This document shows, piece after piece, positions 1-10,328 of a DNA stretch of 64,000 nucleotides. The number at the start of each line of letters is the position of its first letter. The stretch's first letter is position 1. Both the position numbers and the translations under genes were made by a program. Source of the stretch: Periweissella cryptocerci (GTDB lineage Bacteria > Bacillota > Bacilli > Lactobacillales > Lactobacillaceae); the NCBI RefSeq assembly GCF_004358325.1, contig NZ_CP037940.1, forward strand, positions 2,542,001 through 2,606,000, in the 5' to 3' direction. Below the pieces are notes generated by a model. The model was not told where the DNA came from and did no database searches. It worked only from the letters and a program-made list of their open reading frames with translations.

Positions 1-1398
<1,398 letters not shown>

Positions 1399-1426
1399 AT
1401 TAGTGCGGAACATAATATTGACTAGG

Positions 1427-1462
1427 CTCGATTCTACTCGTAGGAGTGGAATCGAGTTTTTT
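1427..1462 (+). terminator. Intrinsic terminator after GH1 gene
   Basis: CTCGATTCTACTC and GTGGAATCGAG form a stem with a short loop, followed by six T. It ends the GH1 transcript. Confidence 0.85.
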
Positions 1463-1601
1463 ACGCAATAAACTGGAACTTGTAAAAATTTTAAAAAAAT
1501 TAAAAAAACTGGCTTAATTTTACGTAGTTTATATATAGACCGTAAATTATTTAAGCGTACGGGTTACAGACTGTTTAATTTCGAAAGGGGGAATTAGCTA
1601 G

Positions 1602-2282
1602 ATGTTAGAACGAGTGACAGAATTGTGGGAACAGTATCAGCGATGGGTGATTATTGCAGTGGTGATTGTTGGTGGCGGTACGGCAGTATTATTGGGAAGT
1701 GGTGTCATAGCAACAGCCCCAAAGCCCGACGCAAATATTAAAGCGGTTAGCCAGATTGGGCAACCACCAGAGCCCAAAGTTTCAAGCCGGGTAGCAAATA
1801 GTGCGGTCACGTCATCGACGGCTAAGCGCTTATTTGTAGACGTAAAAGGTGCGGTTAATAAACCAGGTGTCTTGGAAGTAGCTGCCGGTGCGCGGCTCGA
1901 TAGTATTTTGGCTTTGGCGGGTGGGGTAACAAAAAAGGCTGATTTAAACCAAGTTAACTTAGCGCAAGAAGTTCAAGATCAACAAATTATTTATGTGCCA
2001 AAACAAGGAGAGCAGACACCAGCGCAATTTAATAATGCTGGTGGAACGGCAACGAGTGGTGTAGCGGGAGCTGGGGAAGCCACAACTGAAGCCAATGTTA
2101 ATTTGAATAATGCGTCGAAAGAGGATCTCCAGACATTGACGGGTGTCGGACCAAGCAAGGCAGATGCTATTATTCAATATCGTGAAGAACATGGGCAGTT
2201 TGGCACAATTGAGGAACTAACTGAAGTGACCGGTTTTGGTGAAAAGACGTTTGAAAAATTAAAAGATAAATTAAGTGTTTAG
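1602..2282 (+). CDS. comEA: ComEA, competence DNA receptor
   Basis: Membrane-anchored DNA-binding protein of the transformation machinery, 226 residues. One N-terminal membrane helix (about residues 15-37) is followed by an SLBB domain (about 76-137, starting LFVDVKGAVNKPG). After a glycine/alanine-rich linker comes a C-terminal helix-hairpin-helix pair (about 167-226, with LTGVGPSKADAI) that binds double-stranded DNA outside the membrane. The start is ATG 1602 after a GAAAGGGGG ribosome site. It leads the comEA-comEB-comEC cluster. The 320 bases before comEB contain a possible extra promoter (extended -10 TTTGGTATAAT near 2436-2446). All key domains are present, so it could be functional. 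Confidence 0.93.
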   Translation: MLERVTELWEQYQRWVIIAVVIVGGGTAVLLGSGVIATAPKPDANIKAVSQIGQPPEPKVSSRVANSAVTSSTAKRLFVDVKGAVNKPGVLEVAAGARLDSILALAGGVTKKADLNQVNLAQEVQDQQIIYVPKQGEQTPAQFNNAGGTATSGVAGAGEATTEANVNLNNASKEDLQTLTGVGPSKADAIIQYREEHGQFGTIEELTEVTGFGEKTFEKLKDKLSV

Positions 2283-2476
2283 CATTTATGCATTGTTAAT
2301 TCACCCTAGTTTGTAACAGTAAGAACAGCGAATATAATAAAATTCGATATTGCTCAGTGCAAATGTAGAATGCGATGAATTTGTTGTGGGTGAGACATAA
2401 ATCTTGATGCTGGCTAATACTTGGAATGATTTGTTTGGTATAATATTAGGAAATATTAATAAATGAGGGCAATACA

Positions 2477-2947
2477 ATGGTAAAACGAATTCCTTGGGAT
2501 GAATACTTCATGTTACAAGCAGTAGCTTTATCATCACGTTCAACATGTAATCGCTTATCAGTTGGGGCGGTTTTAGTTCGTGACCGGCGCTTGATTGCGT
2601 CAGGTTACAACGGTGCTGTTGAAGGGGATGCGCACTGTTTTGATGTTGGTGATTTAATGGTTGACGGTCACTGTATTCGGGCGATCCATGCGGAACAAAA
2701 CGCACTACTTCAATGTGCTAAGTACGGAATTGCCGCTGATGGGGCGGAGGTCTACGTGACGGATTTTCCATGTGTAAATTGCACTAAAATGTTGCTACAA
2801 GCGGGAATTAAGAAAATTAACTATCTGCGAAACTATAATAATGATGAATTTGCACAGCATTTGATTGACCTTAAAGGGGTTGAACTCAACCAAGTTCATT
2901 TCTCTGATTCAGCACAGGACGCTGTGAATCTCGACCTTTACAAATAA
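2477..2947 (+). CDS. comEB: ComEB, dCMP deaminase family
   Basis: Zinc-dependent deoxycytidylate deaminase, 156 residues, converting dCMP to dUMP. Zinc ligands are visible in the HAEQNALLQCAK motif (histidine and catalytic glutamate) and in PCVNCTKML (two cysteines). It sits between comEA and comEC as in Bacillus, where it is not itself needed for transformation; the position is historical or serves nucleotide recycling. The stop lies 2 bases before the comEC start, so the two are certainly co-transcribed and probably translationally coupled. Confidence 0.93.
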   Translation: MVKRIPWDEYFMLQAVALSSRSTCNRLSVGAVLVRDRRLIASGYNGAVEGDAHCFDVGDLMVDGHCIRAIHAEQNALLQCAKYGIAADGAEVYVTDFPCVNCTKMLLQAGIKKINYLRNYNNDEFAQHLIDLKGVELNQVHFSDSAQDAVNLDLYK

Positions 2948-2949
2948 TT

Positions 2950-5193
2950 ATGCAACATCGCTGGATTTTTCCAGCTTTAGTGGCAGCCTGTTTAAGTGCT
3001 CTGATCCTCGCACAGCAACGATGGGCGGCTATTGTCTTATTAGTCGTAATCATCCGGATTGTTTTATTACGTGAACGTAACGTGTTGATTGTTAGTCTCA
3101 TTGTCGGTGGCATCATGGGACTATGGTTTTATGCATTCGATCAGCGGTTAACGCAACAATGTTTACCGGATATGGATAAAGCCACACTGGAGTTACATGT
3201 TCAGCCCGATGAAATTCAAGTTGATGGTGATTATGCGCGAGTGACGGGTAGCACGCTACAACACTCACAACCGATAATCGTCTACCTTAAATTGCAAAAA
3301 CAAGCGGAACAAGAAATGCTAAGTAACGTGACTCAGCCAATGTTGATAACGGTCACGGGTAAGTTAGGGCGAGTTAATTCGGCGACTAATATTGGTGAAT
3401 TTGATGCCCGTGAGTATTTTCGTGGGCAAGGAATAACTAATACGCTTGCAAAAGCCAAAATAACAACAATCAAGACAGTCCCGCCAAATGGACTGAACGA
3501 TTATTTACATTGCTGGCGCAAACAAGTAATTTTAACGTTTGAGAAATTGCCTAAGTATTTACGATTTTATGGTGAAACCTTAATTTTAGGATATGTTCGG
3601 GCGGATTTTTATCAAGAAAATCAAGGTATCAAAGAGCTTGGCCTCCTCCATTTATTTAGTATTTCGGGGTTTCAAGTGACGTATTTTATTATTTTTGTTG
3701 GTTTTATTTTACGCCGTTTTGGGTGGTGGCAAGAAATTGTTGCTATCTTGATTTGTATTGCTTTACCAATGTATTTCATTTTTTCTGGTAGTGTACAGTC
3801 GTTAGTGCGTGCAGTTATTATGGGGATGCTTGCACAAATCATTATTGTGAGCCGCAAACGAATTGGTAAGCTTGACGCGTGGAGTTGGGCGCTGATACTC
3901 GGTATGTGTGTCGAGCCGGCAGTCTTACTAAACTTAGGTGGGCAGCTTTCATATGTACTTGCCTTGTCCCTAATCTATGGGCGCCATTTATGCTATGCAG
4001 TGCACGTATTGTTAATGAACTTGGTGAGCGTACCGTTATTACTTTTTCATACGTATCAGTGGCATTGGTTAGCGTTGTTGGCTAATTTTTGTTTATTGCC
4101 GCTGTTCAGTTTGGTAGTACTGCCACTGACGATTTTAGGCGTTGTGGTCTTTAAATATTTTCCAGTAATCAGTTATGGTGTCGATACGATGCTTAAGGGG
4201 TTAAATTGGCTAATTGCGTTTCTGGGCAATTTACCCGGGAAAATCGTTTATGGTCAGCTACCGTTGATATTGGCGCTGATTTGCTTGGGACTGACTTTAC
4301 ACTTGCTTAGTCGTGTTACTAGTTGGCGAAGTTGGTGGTTATTGGGCGTCTGCTATGTGCTGGGCTTTATGATTATTCGAGTACCAAATACTGGCGAAGT
4401 GACGTTTATTGATGTTGGTCAAGGTGACAGTATTTTTATTCGGACACCGCAAAATCAAGAAAAAACGCTGATTGATACTGGTGGTAGGGTGGAATTTGCT
4501 CAGGAAAAAGCTGCGTGGCAACAACGGCAACAGGTGGGACAACGGATCGTCGAAAAAGTCACAATTCCGTATCTATTCAAACAAGGGATTGCGCGGCTAG
4601 ATCAAATTATTTTGACGCATGCGGATGCCGATCATATGGGCGATTTGGCCACATTATTACAACAAGTCCGCACCGACAAAATTTATGTAGGGGCGGGGAT
4701 GGAAAAACTGCCGACACTTGTACAGCTACAACGGCGGTATCATTTTAAAATAGTAGCAATCATGGCACCCCAGCAATTGGCAAACACGCAGTTACAAGCA
4801 TTGATGCCGATGAAAGTGGGAAAAGGCAAAAATGAAGATTCGTTGGTCACTACTGCGGTCTTTGGTAACCAACGTTTCCTATTCATGGGGGATTTAGACC
4901 AAGCGGGTGAAAAAATGATAATGCGCCAGTACCCAATGTTACGGGTGGATGTGCTTAAGCTTGGACATCATGGTAGTAAAACAAGTACGGCACCGGAATT
5001 TGTGAAGCAAATCAAACTACAGTTAGCAATTATTTCCGCCGGTCGAAATAATATGTACGGTCATCCACATCAAGATACGATAACAACGTTAGAAGCAGAA
5101 CACGTGCAATATGTTAGTACCGCAAAAAATGGTATGATTAGCTACAGATGGTCACGGAAATATACAGAGTGGCGAACAATGATAAGTGAGTAA
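2950..5193 (+). CDS. comEC: ComEC, DNA uptake channel
   Basis: Polytopic membrane protein that carries single-stranded DNA into the cell, 747 residues and full length. Two membrane helices open the protein, followed by a soluble OB-like segment. The central hydrophobic competence domain spans about residues 200-480. The C-terminal metallo-beta-lactamase domain carries DVGQGDSIFI (about 485), THADADHMGD (about 556) and LGHHGS (about 673), so its metal site looks intact. The start is ATG 2950, 2 bases after comEB. The 3' end touches holA, an arrangement common in Lactobacillales. No frameshift is seen, so DNA uptake could still work if pilus and ComX genes exist elsewhere. Confidence 0.94.
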   Translation: MQHRWIFPALVAACLSALILAQQRWAAIVLLVVIIRIVLLRERNVLIVSLIVGGIMGLWFYAFDQRLTQQCLPDMDKATLELHVQPDEIQVDGDYARVTGSTLQHSQPIIVYLKLQKQAEQEMLSNVTQPMLITVTGKLGRVNSATNIGEFDAREYFRGQGITNTLAKAKITTIKTVPPNGLNDYLHCWRKQVILTFEKLPKYLRFYGETLILGYVRADFYQENQGIKELGLLHLFSISGFQVTYFIIFVGFILRRFGWWQEIVAILICIALPMYFIFSGSVQSLVRAVIMGMLAQIIIVSRKRIGKLDAWSWALILGMCVEPAVLLNLGGQLSYVLALSLIYGRHLCYAVHVLLMNLVSVPLLLFHTYQWHWLALLANFCLLPLFSLVVLPLTILGVVVFKYFPVISYGVDTMLKGLNWLIAFLGNLPGKIVYGQLPLILALICLGLTLHLLSRVTSWRSWWLLGVCYVLGFMIIRVPNTGEVTFIDVGQGDSIFIRTPQNQEKTLIDTGGRVEFAQEKAAWQQRQQVGQRIVEKVTIPYLFKQGIARLDQIILTHADADHMGDLATLLQQVRTDKIYVGAGMEKLPTLVQLQRRYHFKIVAIMAPQQLANTQLQALMPMKVGKGKNEDSLVTTAVFGNQRFLFMGDLDQAGEKMIMRQYPMLRVDVLKLGHHGSKTSTAPEFVKQIKLQLAIISAGRNNMYGHPHQDTITTLEAEHVQYVSTAKNGMISYRWSRKYTEWRTMISE

Positions 5194-5197
5194 TAAA

Positions 5198-6220
5198 ATG
5201 AATTTTGATGAATTAACTAAACAATTAAAGGAACAACCAGCGAATGTCTATTTAATTCAAGGCGAACAGTTCTATTTGTTGGATGCCGTGCGTGACTTGT
5301 TCAAACAAGTCATCCCAGAAGATGAACGCCAGATGAATTATGCCAGCTATGACATGGATGAAGTGGAAGTAAGTGTGGCCCTCGACGATGCAATGTCAGT
5401 CCCATTTTTTGGTGAGCGACGAGTTGTTGTCATCGAAAAGCCTGGTTTTTTAACGGGTGAGGTCAAAAAACAACGGCTAAATCACGATATTGAGGGTTTG
5501 CAGGCCTATTTGGAACATCCAGAACCGACTACGACGTTGGTGTTTATTGCCCCATATGCAAAGCTCGACAGTCGAAAAAAAGTCGTCAAAGAGTTGAAGC
5601 GGACGGCGCAAATTTTAGAATTTACCGAAATGACGGAAAATCAAGTACGCCAATTTGTGGAACGCGATATTCGCACACATGGTTACAAAATCGAACCAGT
5701 CGCCATGAATGCGTTTGTGCAACGGACGAATGCGGATTTGTCAGATATGATGGGTGAACTCGCTAAGCTGTATTTGTATTGTTATGATGAAAAAAACATT
5801 ACTAGTGCGGCGGTTAACGAGTTAGTCACAAAATCATTAACTGAAAATGTGTTTGATTTAGTGAATGCTGTATTAGCTAAACAGACAAATACTGCGTTGA
5901 CGATTTATCATGATTTAATGATTAGTGGTGAAGAACCATTGAAAATGAACGCATTACTAGTTAGCCAATTTCGCTTATTGATTCAGGTCAAAGGGTTAAT
6001 TAATAAAGTGCGGAGTGAAAAAGAACTCGCATCACAATTGAAAGTCCACCCATATCGGATTAAGCTCGCTAATCAATCGGCGAAGCGGTTTAAATTCCGT
6101 GATTTAAGTTTGGCGTATCTTGGATTAATTGATATTGAAAAGCAAATGAAGTCAACACAACGTAGTGCCGAATTGTTGTTTGAATTGTTCATGGTCGACT
6201 TCGTTACGGCTGGTAAGTAA
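5198..6220 (+). CDS. holA: DNA polymerase III subunit delta
   Basis: Clamp-loader delta subunit of about 340 residues, which opens the beta sliding clamp. The N-terminal AAA+-like fold begins MNFDELTKQLKEQPANVYLIQGEQFYLLDAV, as in the family. The C-terminal collar region follows. Two starts are possible: GTG 5186, which overlaps the end of comEC, and ATG 5198, which sits 7 bases after AAGTGAG. I prefer ATG 5198. It directly follows comEC, as in many Firmicutes, and is probably expressed from its own internal promoter as well as by read-through. Confidence 0.93.
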   Translation: MNFDELTKQLKEQPANVYLIQGEQFYLLDAVRDLFKQVIPEDERQMNYASYDMDEVEVSVALDDAMSVPFFGERRVVVIEKPGFLTGEVKKQRLNHDIEGLQAYLEHPEPTTTLVFIAPYAKLDSRKKVVKELKRTAQILEFTEMTENQVRQFVERDIRTHGYKIEPVAMNAFVQRTNADLSDMMGELAKLYLYCYDEKNITSAAVNELVTKSLTENVFDLVNAVLAKQTNTALTIYHDLMISGEEPLKMNALLVSQFRLLIQVKGLINKVRSEKELASQLKVHPYRIKLANQSAKRFKFRDLSLAYLGLIDIEKQMKSTQRSAELLFELFMVDFVTAGK

Positions 6221-6250
6221 AATTTAATTTCAAAAATGTAGAGATAACAC

Positions 6251-6279
6251 TTGATAATATCTGAAAAAGCCGGTATTAT
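6251..6279 (+). promoter_or_regulatory. rpsO promoter
   Basis: TTGATA, 17 bases, TATTAT: a near-consensus sigma-A promoter about 100 bases upstream of rpsO. Confidence 0.75.
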
Positions 6280-6285
6280 AGTTCA

Positions 6286-6379
6286 AGTGCCAAGAGCACA
6301 ATCCTCTTACTTAGTTTTGCGGTTCACCGTCGCTTTACTCGGTTTGATGGAATAAAAAATAGAAAGGTGGAAATAACCC
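6286..6379 (+). promoter_or_regulatory. rpsO 5' leader, possible S15 autoregulation
   Basis: The leader between the promoter and rpsO holds a GTGC-CAAGA-GCAC hairpin near 6290-6302 and further pairing around GCGGTTCACCG. S15 leaders that bind their own product are known in several Firmicutes. That this is one is an inference from length and position only. Confidence 0.4.
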
Positions 6380-6649
6380 ATGGCTATTTCACAAGCACGT
6401 AAGAACGAACTTATTAAGCAATTTGGTCGTCACGAAGGCGATACTGGTTCTGTTGAAGTTCAAGTTGCTGTCCTCACTGAAGATATCAACGAATTGAACG
6501 GACACTTTTCAGTTCACAAGCACGACTTCCACTCACAACGTGGTTTGATGAAGAAGATCGGTCACCGTCGTAACTTATTACGTTACCTCCGTGACAACGA
6601 TGTTCAACGTTACCGTGAATTGATTAAGGCACTTGGCTTGCGTCGTTAA
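6380..6649 (+). CDS. rpsO: Ribosomal protein S15
   Basis: Small-subunit protein S15, 89 residues, full length. It binds the central domain of 16S rRNA early in assembly. The motif [19 protein letters not shown] is typical. ATG 6380 follows GAAAGGTGG. Codon choice (mostly CGT, AAG, GAA with C-ending variants) marks a highly expressed gene and differs from the holA codon use just upstream. It has its own promoter at 6251-6279. Confidence 0.98.
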   Translation: MAISQARKNELIKQFGRHEGDTGSVEVQVAVLTEDINELNGHFSVHKHDFHSQRGLMKKIGHRRNLLRYLRDNDVQRYRELIKALGLRR

Positions 6650-6708
6650 TCTTCGGATTACAATACAAGTTACAAGTTCTAAACAGAAAATACCAGGAGG
6701 AATTATCA

Positions 6709-6963
6709 ATGCCAGTTATTGAATCTTCAATCCAACGTGTTCGCACTAACGAAAAGGCTCAAGCTCGTCGTGTTGCTCAATTGAGTGCTTACCGTACTCA
6801 AGTTAAGAAGTTTAACGCCGCTGCTGAAGCCGGTGCAGACAACTTGAACGAATTGTTTGTTGTTGCTTCATCAGCAATCGACAAGGCCGTTTCAAAGGGT
6901 TTGATCAAGAAGAACAAGGCGTCACGTGACAAGTCACGTTTGGCTGCTAAGCTCTCAAAGTAA
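6709..6963 (+). CDS. rpsT: Ribosomal protein S20
   Basis: Small-subunit protein S20, 84 residues, lysine- and alanine-rich. It binds 16S rRNA at the 5' domain. The family C-terminus [20 protein letters not shown] is present. ATG 6709 follows a strong AGGAGG. It lies 59 bases after rpsO and ends with a clear terminator, so rpsO and rpsT may share a transcript. In many Bacilli rpsT instead lies near holA on the opposite strand; here all three genes are co-directional. Confidence 0.97.
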   Translation: MPVIESSIQRVRTNEKAQARRVAQLSAYRTQVKKFNAAAEAGADNLNELFVVASSAIDKAVSKGLIKKNKASRDKSRLAAKLSK

Positions 6964-6972
6964 TCAACTATT

Positions 6973-7009
6973 AAAAGGGATCTGATACGTTTGTATCGGG
7001 TCCTTTTTT
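6973..7009 (+). terminator. Terminator after rpsT
   Basis: AAAAGGGATCTGATAC pairs with GTATCGGGTCC around a GTTT loop, followed by a run of T. Confidence 0.88.
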
Positions 7010-7078
7010 GCATTCAAATTTTTGCGTTCAGACCGCTTCGTTTTATGATAAGATTTAAGTAACATAATAAAAATAGTG

Positions 7079-7141
7079 GTCCTAGTAGTCTTGTGAGCGG
7101 ATAAAGCGTTGCGCAAGACTGATAGTGCCAAAATAGTTAGG
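7079..7141 (+). promoter_or_regulatory. Structured leader of trmK-nif3
   Basis: AGTCTTG (7087-7093) pairs exactly with CAAGACT (7114-7120). Outside this, TCCTA (7080-7084) can pair with TAGGA just before trmK. The role is unknown; the fold ends close to the weak trmK ribosome site and could affect its translation. Confidence 0.4.
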
Positions 7142-7153
7142 ATATTCTAAAAA

Positions 7154-7831
7154 ATGGATGCAAAAAAACTTTCTAATCGCTTAGCGGCAGTGGCTAAAAT
7201 GGTGGACGACCGCGCCCGTGTGGCTGACATTGGTTCCGATCATGCCTATTTGCCAGCCAATTTAATTTTGAATGGCCACATTGATTTTGCTGTCGCTGGT
7301 GAAGTGGCTAAGGGACCGTTGGCTAATGCGGAATCCGAAATCGCTCGGCATGCTTTACAAGGTAAAATCATTCCTCGTCTCGCTGATGGATTAGCTGCGA
7401 TTGAACCAGCTGATAATATTGATACGGTTACGATTGCTGGGATGGGTGGAATTTTGATTTCACAAATTTTAGCTGCCGGTGCCCGTTTTCCAAAACTAAT
7501 CTTGCAACCTAATACTGACGAAGCAACTGTGCGCCAATGGCTGGAAGATAACGATTACCACATTGTGGCTGAAGATATTATCGCCGAAGGTAACCATGTG
7601 TATGAATTAATCCGGGCTGAAGCAGGGGCTGCAAAATTAACTGAACAAGAAAAAACATTTGGTCCAATGCTAATGCGTGCTAACTCACCAGTTTGGCGTG
7701 CTAAGTGGGAAAGTGAATTAGCGCGAAAAGAAAAGGTGATTGGTTTCTTAGAGGCGGCAACACCCGTCCATGAAGATCGGGTTGCTGAAACACAAACTGA
7801 AATTGCTAAAATCAAGGAGGTACTCGCATGA
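7154..7831 (+). CDS. trmK: TrmK, tRNA A22 N1-methyltransferase
   Basis: SAM-dependent enzyme that methylates N1 of adenine 22 in tRNAs, 225 residues, full length. The SAM-binding motif VADIGSDHAYLP lies near residues 24-35, and the NIDTVTIAGMGG segment near 95-106 matches the family core. A C-terminal coiled region follows. The ribosome site is weak (AGGATATTC). The gene overlaps the next ORF by four bases (ATGA), the normal trmK-nif3 coupling. In many Lactobacillales rpoD precedes this pair; here it does not. Confidence 0.92.
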   Translation: MDAKKLSNRLAAVAKMVDDRARVADIGSDHAYLPANLILNGHIDFAVAGEVAKGPLANAESEIARHALQGKIIPRLADGLAAIEPADNIDTVTIAGMGGILISQILAAGARFPKLILQPNTDEATVRQWLEDNDYHIVAEDIIAEGNHVYELIRAEAGAAKLTEQEKTFGPMLMRANSPVWRAKWESELARKEKVIGFLEAATPVHEDRVAETQTEIAKIKEVLA

Positions 7832-8631
7832 CTGTAATTAAGGGGCAAGACCTTGTTGAACGTTTTGAAGAATTTGCACCTTTAACTCTACAAGAAAGCT
7901 GGGATAATAGTGGGTTACAGCTTGGTGATTTGAAGAAACCAATTCGCAAAGTGATGACTACTTTGGATGTCCGGCCAGAAGTCGTGCAAGAAGCGATTGA
8001 TGCGGATGTTGATTTCATTTTTGCACATCACCCAATGATGTTTAAACCCGCGAAAAATCTGGATTTAGCTGACCCCCAAAACCGGATGTATGCTGATTTG
8101 TTACGGCATAATATCACGGTTTATGCGGCGCACACGAATTTAGACAATGCAAAAGAGGGTATGAACGATTGGCTTGCACAAGTGTTGGGAATGGCTGATA
8201 CAGTGCCATTAATTTCTGGTACAGAGGCTGGCACTGGTTTGGGCCGGATAGGTGACTTAGCGACGCCGACTATTTTGAAAGATTATGCCGAACGTTTGAA
8301 GCAAATTTTTAAAGTGGAACATGTACGCGTTGTTAGTAATAATCTTAGTCAGACAGTTAAGCGCGTGGCAGTTTTAGGTGGTTCAGGCTCTGAATTTTAC
8401 CAAACCGCTAAAGATCAAGGCGCGGATGTATTTGTGACTGCGGATGTAACCTATCATACCGGTCATGATATTCTAGCTGCCGAGATGTCAGTTATCGACC
8501 CTGGTCATCACATGGAATTTTGGATGAAAATTGCGCTCCAACAATTTCTGAAAGATTGGTCTGAGGACGGACATTGGGAGCTAGAAGTAGTACAATCTAA
8601 TATAAATACGGATCCATTCCAATTCATTTAA
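7828..8631 (+). CDS. Nif3-like dinuclear metal protein
   Basis: Nif3/YqfO family protein of 267 residues, the short form without the inserted PII-like domain of Bacillus YqfO. The family binds two metal ions. Visible ligand motifs are FIFAHHPMMFK (about 66-76), YAAHTNLDNAKEGMND (about 98-113) and the C-terminal DPGHHMEFW (about 232-240). It may act as a GTP cyclohydrolase I type 2-like or chaperone-related protein; the cellular role is not settled. The four-base overlap with trmK indicates translational coupling. Confidence 0.9.
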   Translation: MTVIKGQDLVERFEEFAPLTLQESWDNSGLQLGDLKKPIRKVMTTLDVRPEVVQEAIDADVDFIFAHHPMMFKPAKNLDLADPQNRMYADLLRHNITVYAAHTNLDNAKEGMNDWLAQVLGMADTVPLISGTEAGTGLGRIGDLATPTILKDYAERLKQIFKVEHVRVVSNNLSQTVKRVAVLGGSGSEFYQTAKDQGADVFVTADVTYHTGHDILAAEMSVIDPGHHMEFWMKIALQQFLKDWSEDGHWELEVVQSNINTDPFQFI

Positions 8632-8650
8632 TGAAAAGAGGTATAGTCAA

Positions 8651-9877
8651 TTGGCTAAATATGAAAGCTTAGTACCACGTTTTGTGAAATATGCAAAGGT
8701 TAACACCCGTTCTAATGAGGAATCAACGACAGTTCCATCAGATCCTAAAGAAGTTGCATTCTTGAAGGATTTGGCAGCTGAACTCACTACAATTGGTTTG
8801 GCAAATGTCCAAACCATGAAAGACGGTTATGTCTTTGCTGAATTACCAGCTAACACCGATAAAGATGTCCCTGTTGTTGGCTTTATTTCACACGTTGATA
8901 CCGCTGACTTCAACTCAGAAAACATTCAACCACAAATTCATGAAAACTATGACGGTGTTTCAGACATCAAGTTGAGTGATACTTATTCATTGAAACAAAG
9001 TGAATTCCCAAGTTTGAAAAATTACACGGGACACGATTTGATTACTTCTGATGGTTCAACCTTGTTGGGTGCCGATGATAAAGCCGGTGTAGCTGAAATC
9101 ATTACGGCTATGGAATACTTGATTGCTAATCCAGATGTTAAGCATGGAACAATCAAAGTTGCGTTTGGACCTGATGAAGAAATTGGAATCGGTGCAGACA
9201 ACTTCCACACGACTGAATTTGGTGCAGATTTTGCCTACACAATGGATGGTGGTCCTTTAGGTGAACTTGAATGGGAAACTTTCAATGCTGCCGGTGCTAA
9301 GGTGACGGTTGAAGGTAAGAATGTGCACCCTGGTTCTGCAAAGGACACAATGATTAACGCCATTCAAGTAGTAATGGACTTCCACGCAGCGTTGCCTGAA
9401 CATGATCGTCCAGAACACACTGAAGGTACAGAAGGTTTCTGGCACGTCATGCAAATTGGTGGCACAACAGAAGCCGCCGAAGCACGTTACATCGTGCGTG
9501 ATCATGATCGTGCGAAGTTTGAAGAACGTAAGCAAACATTGTTGGATATTGCAGCTAAAATGAATGCTGAGTTCGGTGAAGACCGCGTTAAGGTTGAATT
9601 GAGCGATCAATACTACAACATGGGTGAAGTGCTCCAAAACGACATGACCCCAGTTGATTTGGCTGAAAATGCGATGAAAGAATTAGCTATTAAGCCAATT
9701 ATTGAACCAGTGCGTGGCGGTACTGATGGTTCTAAGATTACATTCTTAGGTTTACCAACGCCTAATATTTTTGCCGGTGGTGAAAATATGCACTCACGTT
9801 TTGAATACGTTTCAACGACAGTTATGGATCAAGCTGTTGATGTTATCTTGAAGATTTCAGAATTAAACAGTAAATAA
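8651..9877 (+). CDS. pepT: Peptidase T (tripeptidase)
   Basis: Cytoplasmic M20 zinc aminotripeptidase, 408 residues, which releases the N-terminal residue of tripeptides from imported peptides. Zinc ligands are visible: H81 and D83 in SHVDTAD, the GADDKAG aspartate, the EE pair in GPDEEIG, and the C-terminal histidine in ENMHSRFEYV. The start is TTG 8651, since MAKYESLVPRF aligns with the family N-terminus and no in-frame ATG is near. AAAAGAGG lies at the right distance. It has its own terminator. Confidence 0.95.
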   Translation: MAKYESLVPRFVKYAKVNTRSNEESTTVPSDPKEVAFLKDLAAELTTIGLANVQTMKDGYVFAELPANTDKDVPVVGFISHVDTADFNSENIQPQIHENYDGVSDIKLSDTYSLKQSEFPSLKNYTGHDLITSDGSTLLGADDKAGVAEIITAMEYLIANPDVKHGTIKVAFGPDEEIGIGADNFHTTEFGADFAYTMDGGPLGELEWETFNAAGAKVTVEGKNVHPGSAKDTMINAIQVVMDFHAALPEHDRPEHTEGTEGFWHVMQIGGTTEAAEARYIVRDHDRAKFEERKQTLLDIAAKMNAEFGEDRVKVELSDQYYNMGEVLQNDMTPVDLAENAMKELAIKPIIEPVRGGTDGSKITFLGLPTPNIFAGGENMHSRFEYVSTTVMDQAVDVILKISELNSK

Positions 9878-9904
9878 TATAGGTTTTGTATATTGTTACA
9901 CGTT

Positions 9905-9954
9905 AATAAGCCGGATTTCTACCTTACACAATAAGGCGAAATCCGGCTTATTTT
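9905..9954 (+). terminator. Terminator after pepT
   Basis: AATAAGCCGGATTTC (9905-9919) pairs perfectly with GAAATCCGGCTTATT (9938-9952), followed by T. A second perfect hairpin, GGGACAAATTTTGTCCC (9961-9977), with a T-run at 9984-9990 lies just beyond. Confidence 0.88.
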
Positions 9955-10004
9955 GCTGGCGGGACAAATTTTGTCCCAGCCCCGTTTTTTGAGCAATACA
10001 AAGA

Positions 10005-10034
10005 AAAAAACGTTCAAGCCACAATGGCCTGAAC
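10005..10034 (-). terminator. Terminator of the yjzD-like gene
   Basis: Read on the minus strand, GCGTTCAGGCC and GGCTTGAACG form a stem followed by a long T-run. The stem begins 3 bases beyond the stop codon of the minus-strand gene. Confidence 0.85.
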
Positions 10035-10036
10035 GC

Positions 10037-10222
10037 TTATTTTTCGTCTGGTGCTGCACTGAATGAAATCTTTGAGAAAAGGAAGGTTCCGGCTAAACCA
10101 AGCACAATTGCCCAGATGCCAATAAAGCTAACGCTGTACGTTGAACCGTCTAATGAAGAACCAATGTAACCCAGGATTTCGCCAAAGACTAAGGCCCAGA
10201 ATGCTCCAACAATATATTTCAT
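10037..10222 (-). CDS. YjzD-like (DUF2929) small membrane protein
   Basis: Small protein of about 61 residues with two hydrophobic helices (YIVGAFWALVFGEILGYIGS and SFIGIWAIVLGLAGTFLF) and a short charged tail. The MKYIVxxFWA opening is typical of the YjzD/DUF2929 family, whose function is unknown. A GTG three codons upstream (10231) is possible, but ATG 10222 has the better-spaced AAGGGTG. The gene is divergent from dnaE, with its own terminator. Confidence 0.8.
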   Translation of the reverse strand: MKYIVGAFWALVFGEILGYIGSSLDGSTYSVSFIGIWAIVLGLAGTFLFSKISFSAAPDEK

Positions 10223-10241
10223 ATTAATCACCCTTATTCGT

Positions 10242-10261
10242 GAAGTTAGTTAGGTAACTTC
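10242..10261. promoter_or_regulatory. Inverted repeat upstream of yjzD-like gene
   Basis: GAAGTTA-GTTAGG-TAACTTC is a perfect 7-base inverted repeat. It lies about 20 bases upstream of the minus-strand start, just after a plausible minus-strand -10. It may be an operator or a leader hairpin. Confidence 0.4.
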
Positions 10262-10328
10262 CTATACTTTAATTACAATACAAGTTTACTCTGAATAATT
10301 GTAAATGCAAGTAGAAACCATTCTCTGG

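Noticed and set aside
1525..1545. TTTTACGTAGTTTATATATA before comEA looked like a competence (ComX) promoter.
   Set aside because: It does not match the known TACGAATA box, and TTTTACGTAGTTT also occurs at 51138 in an unrelated region.
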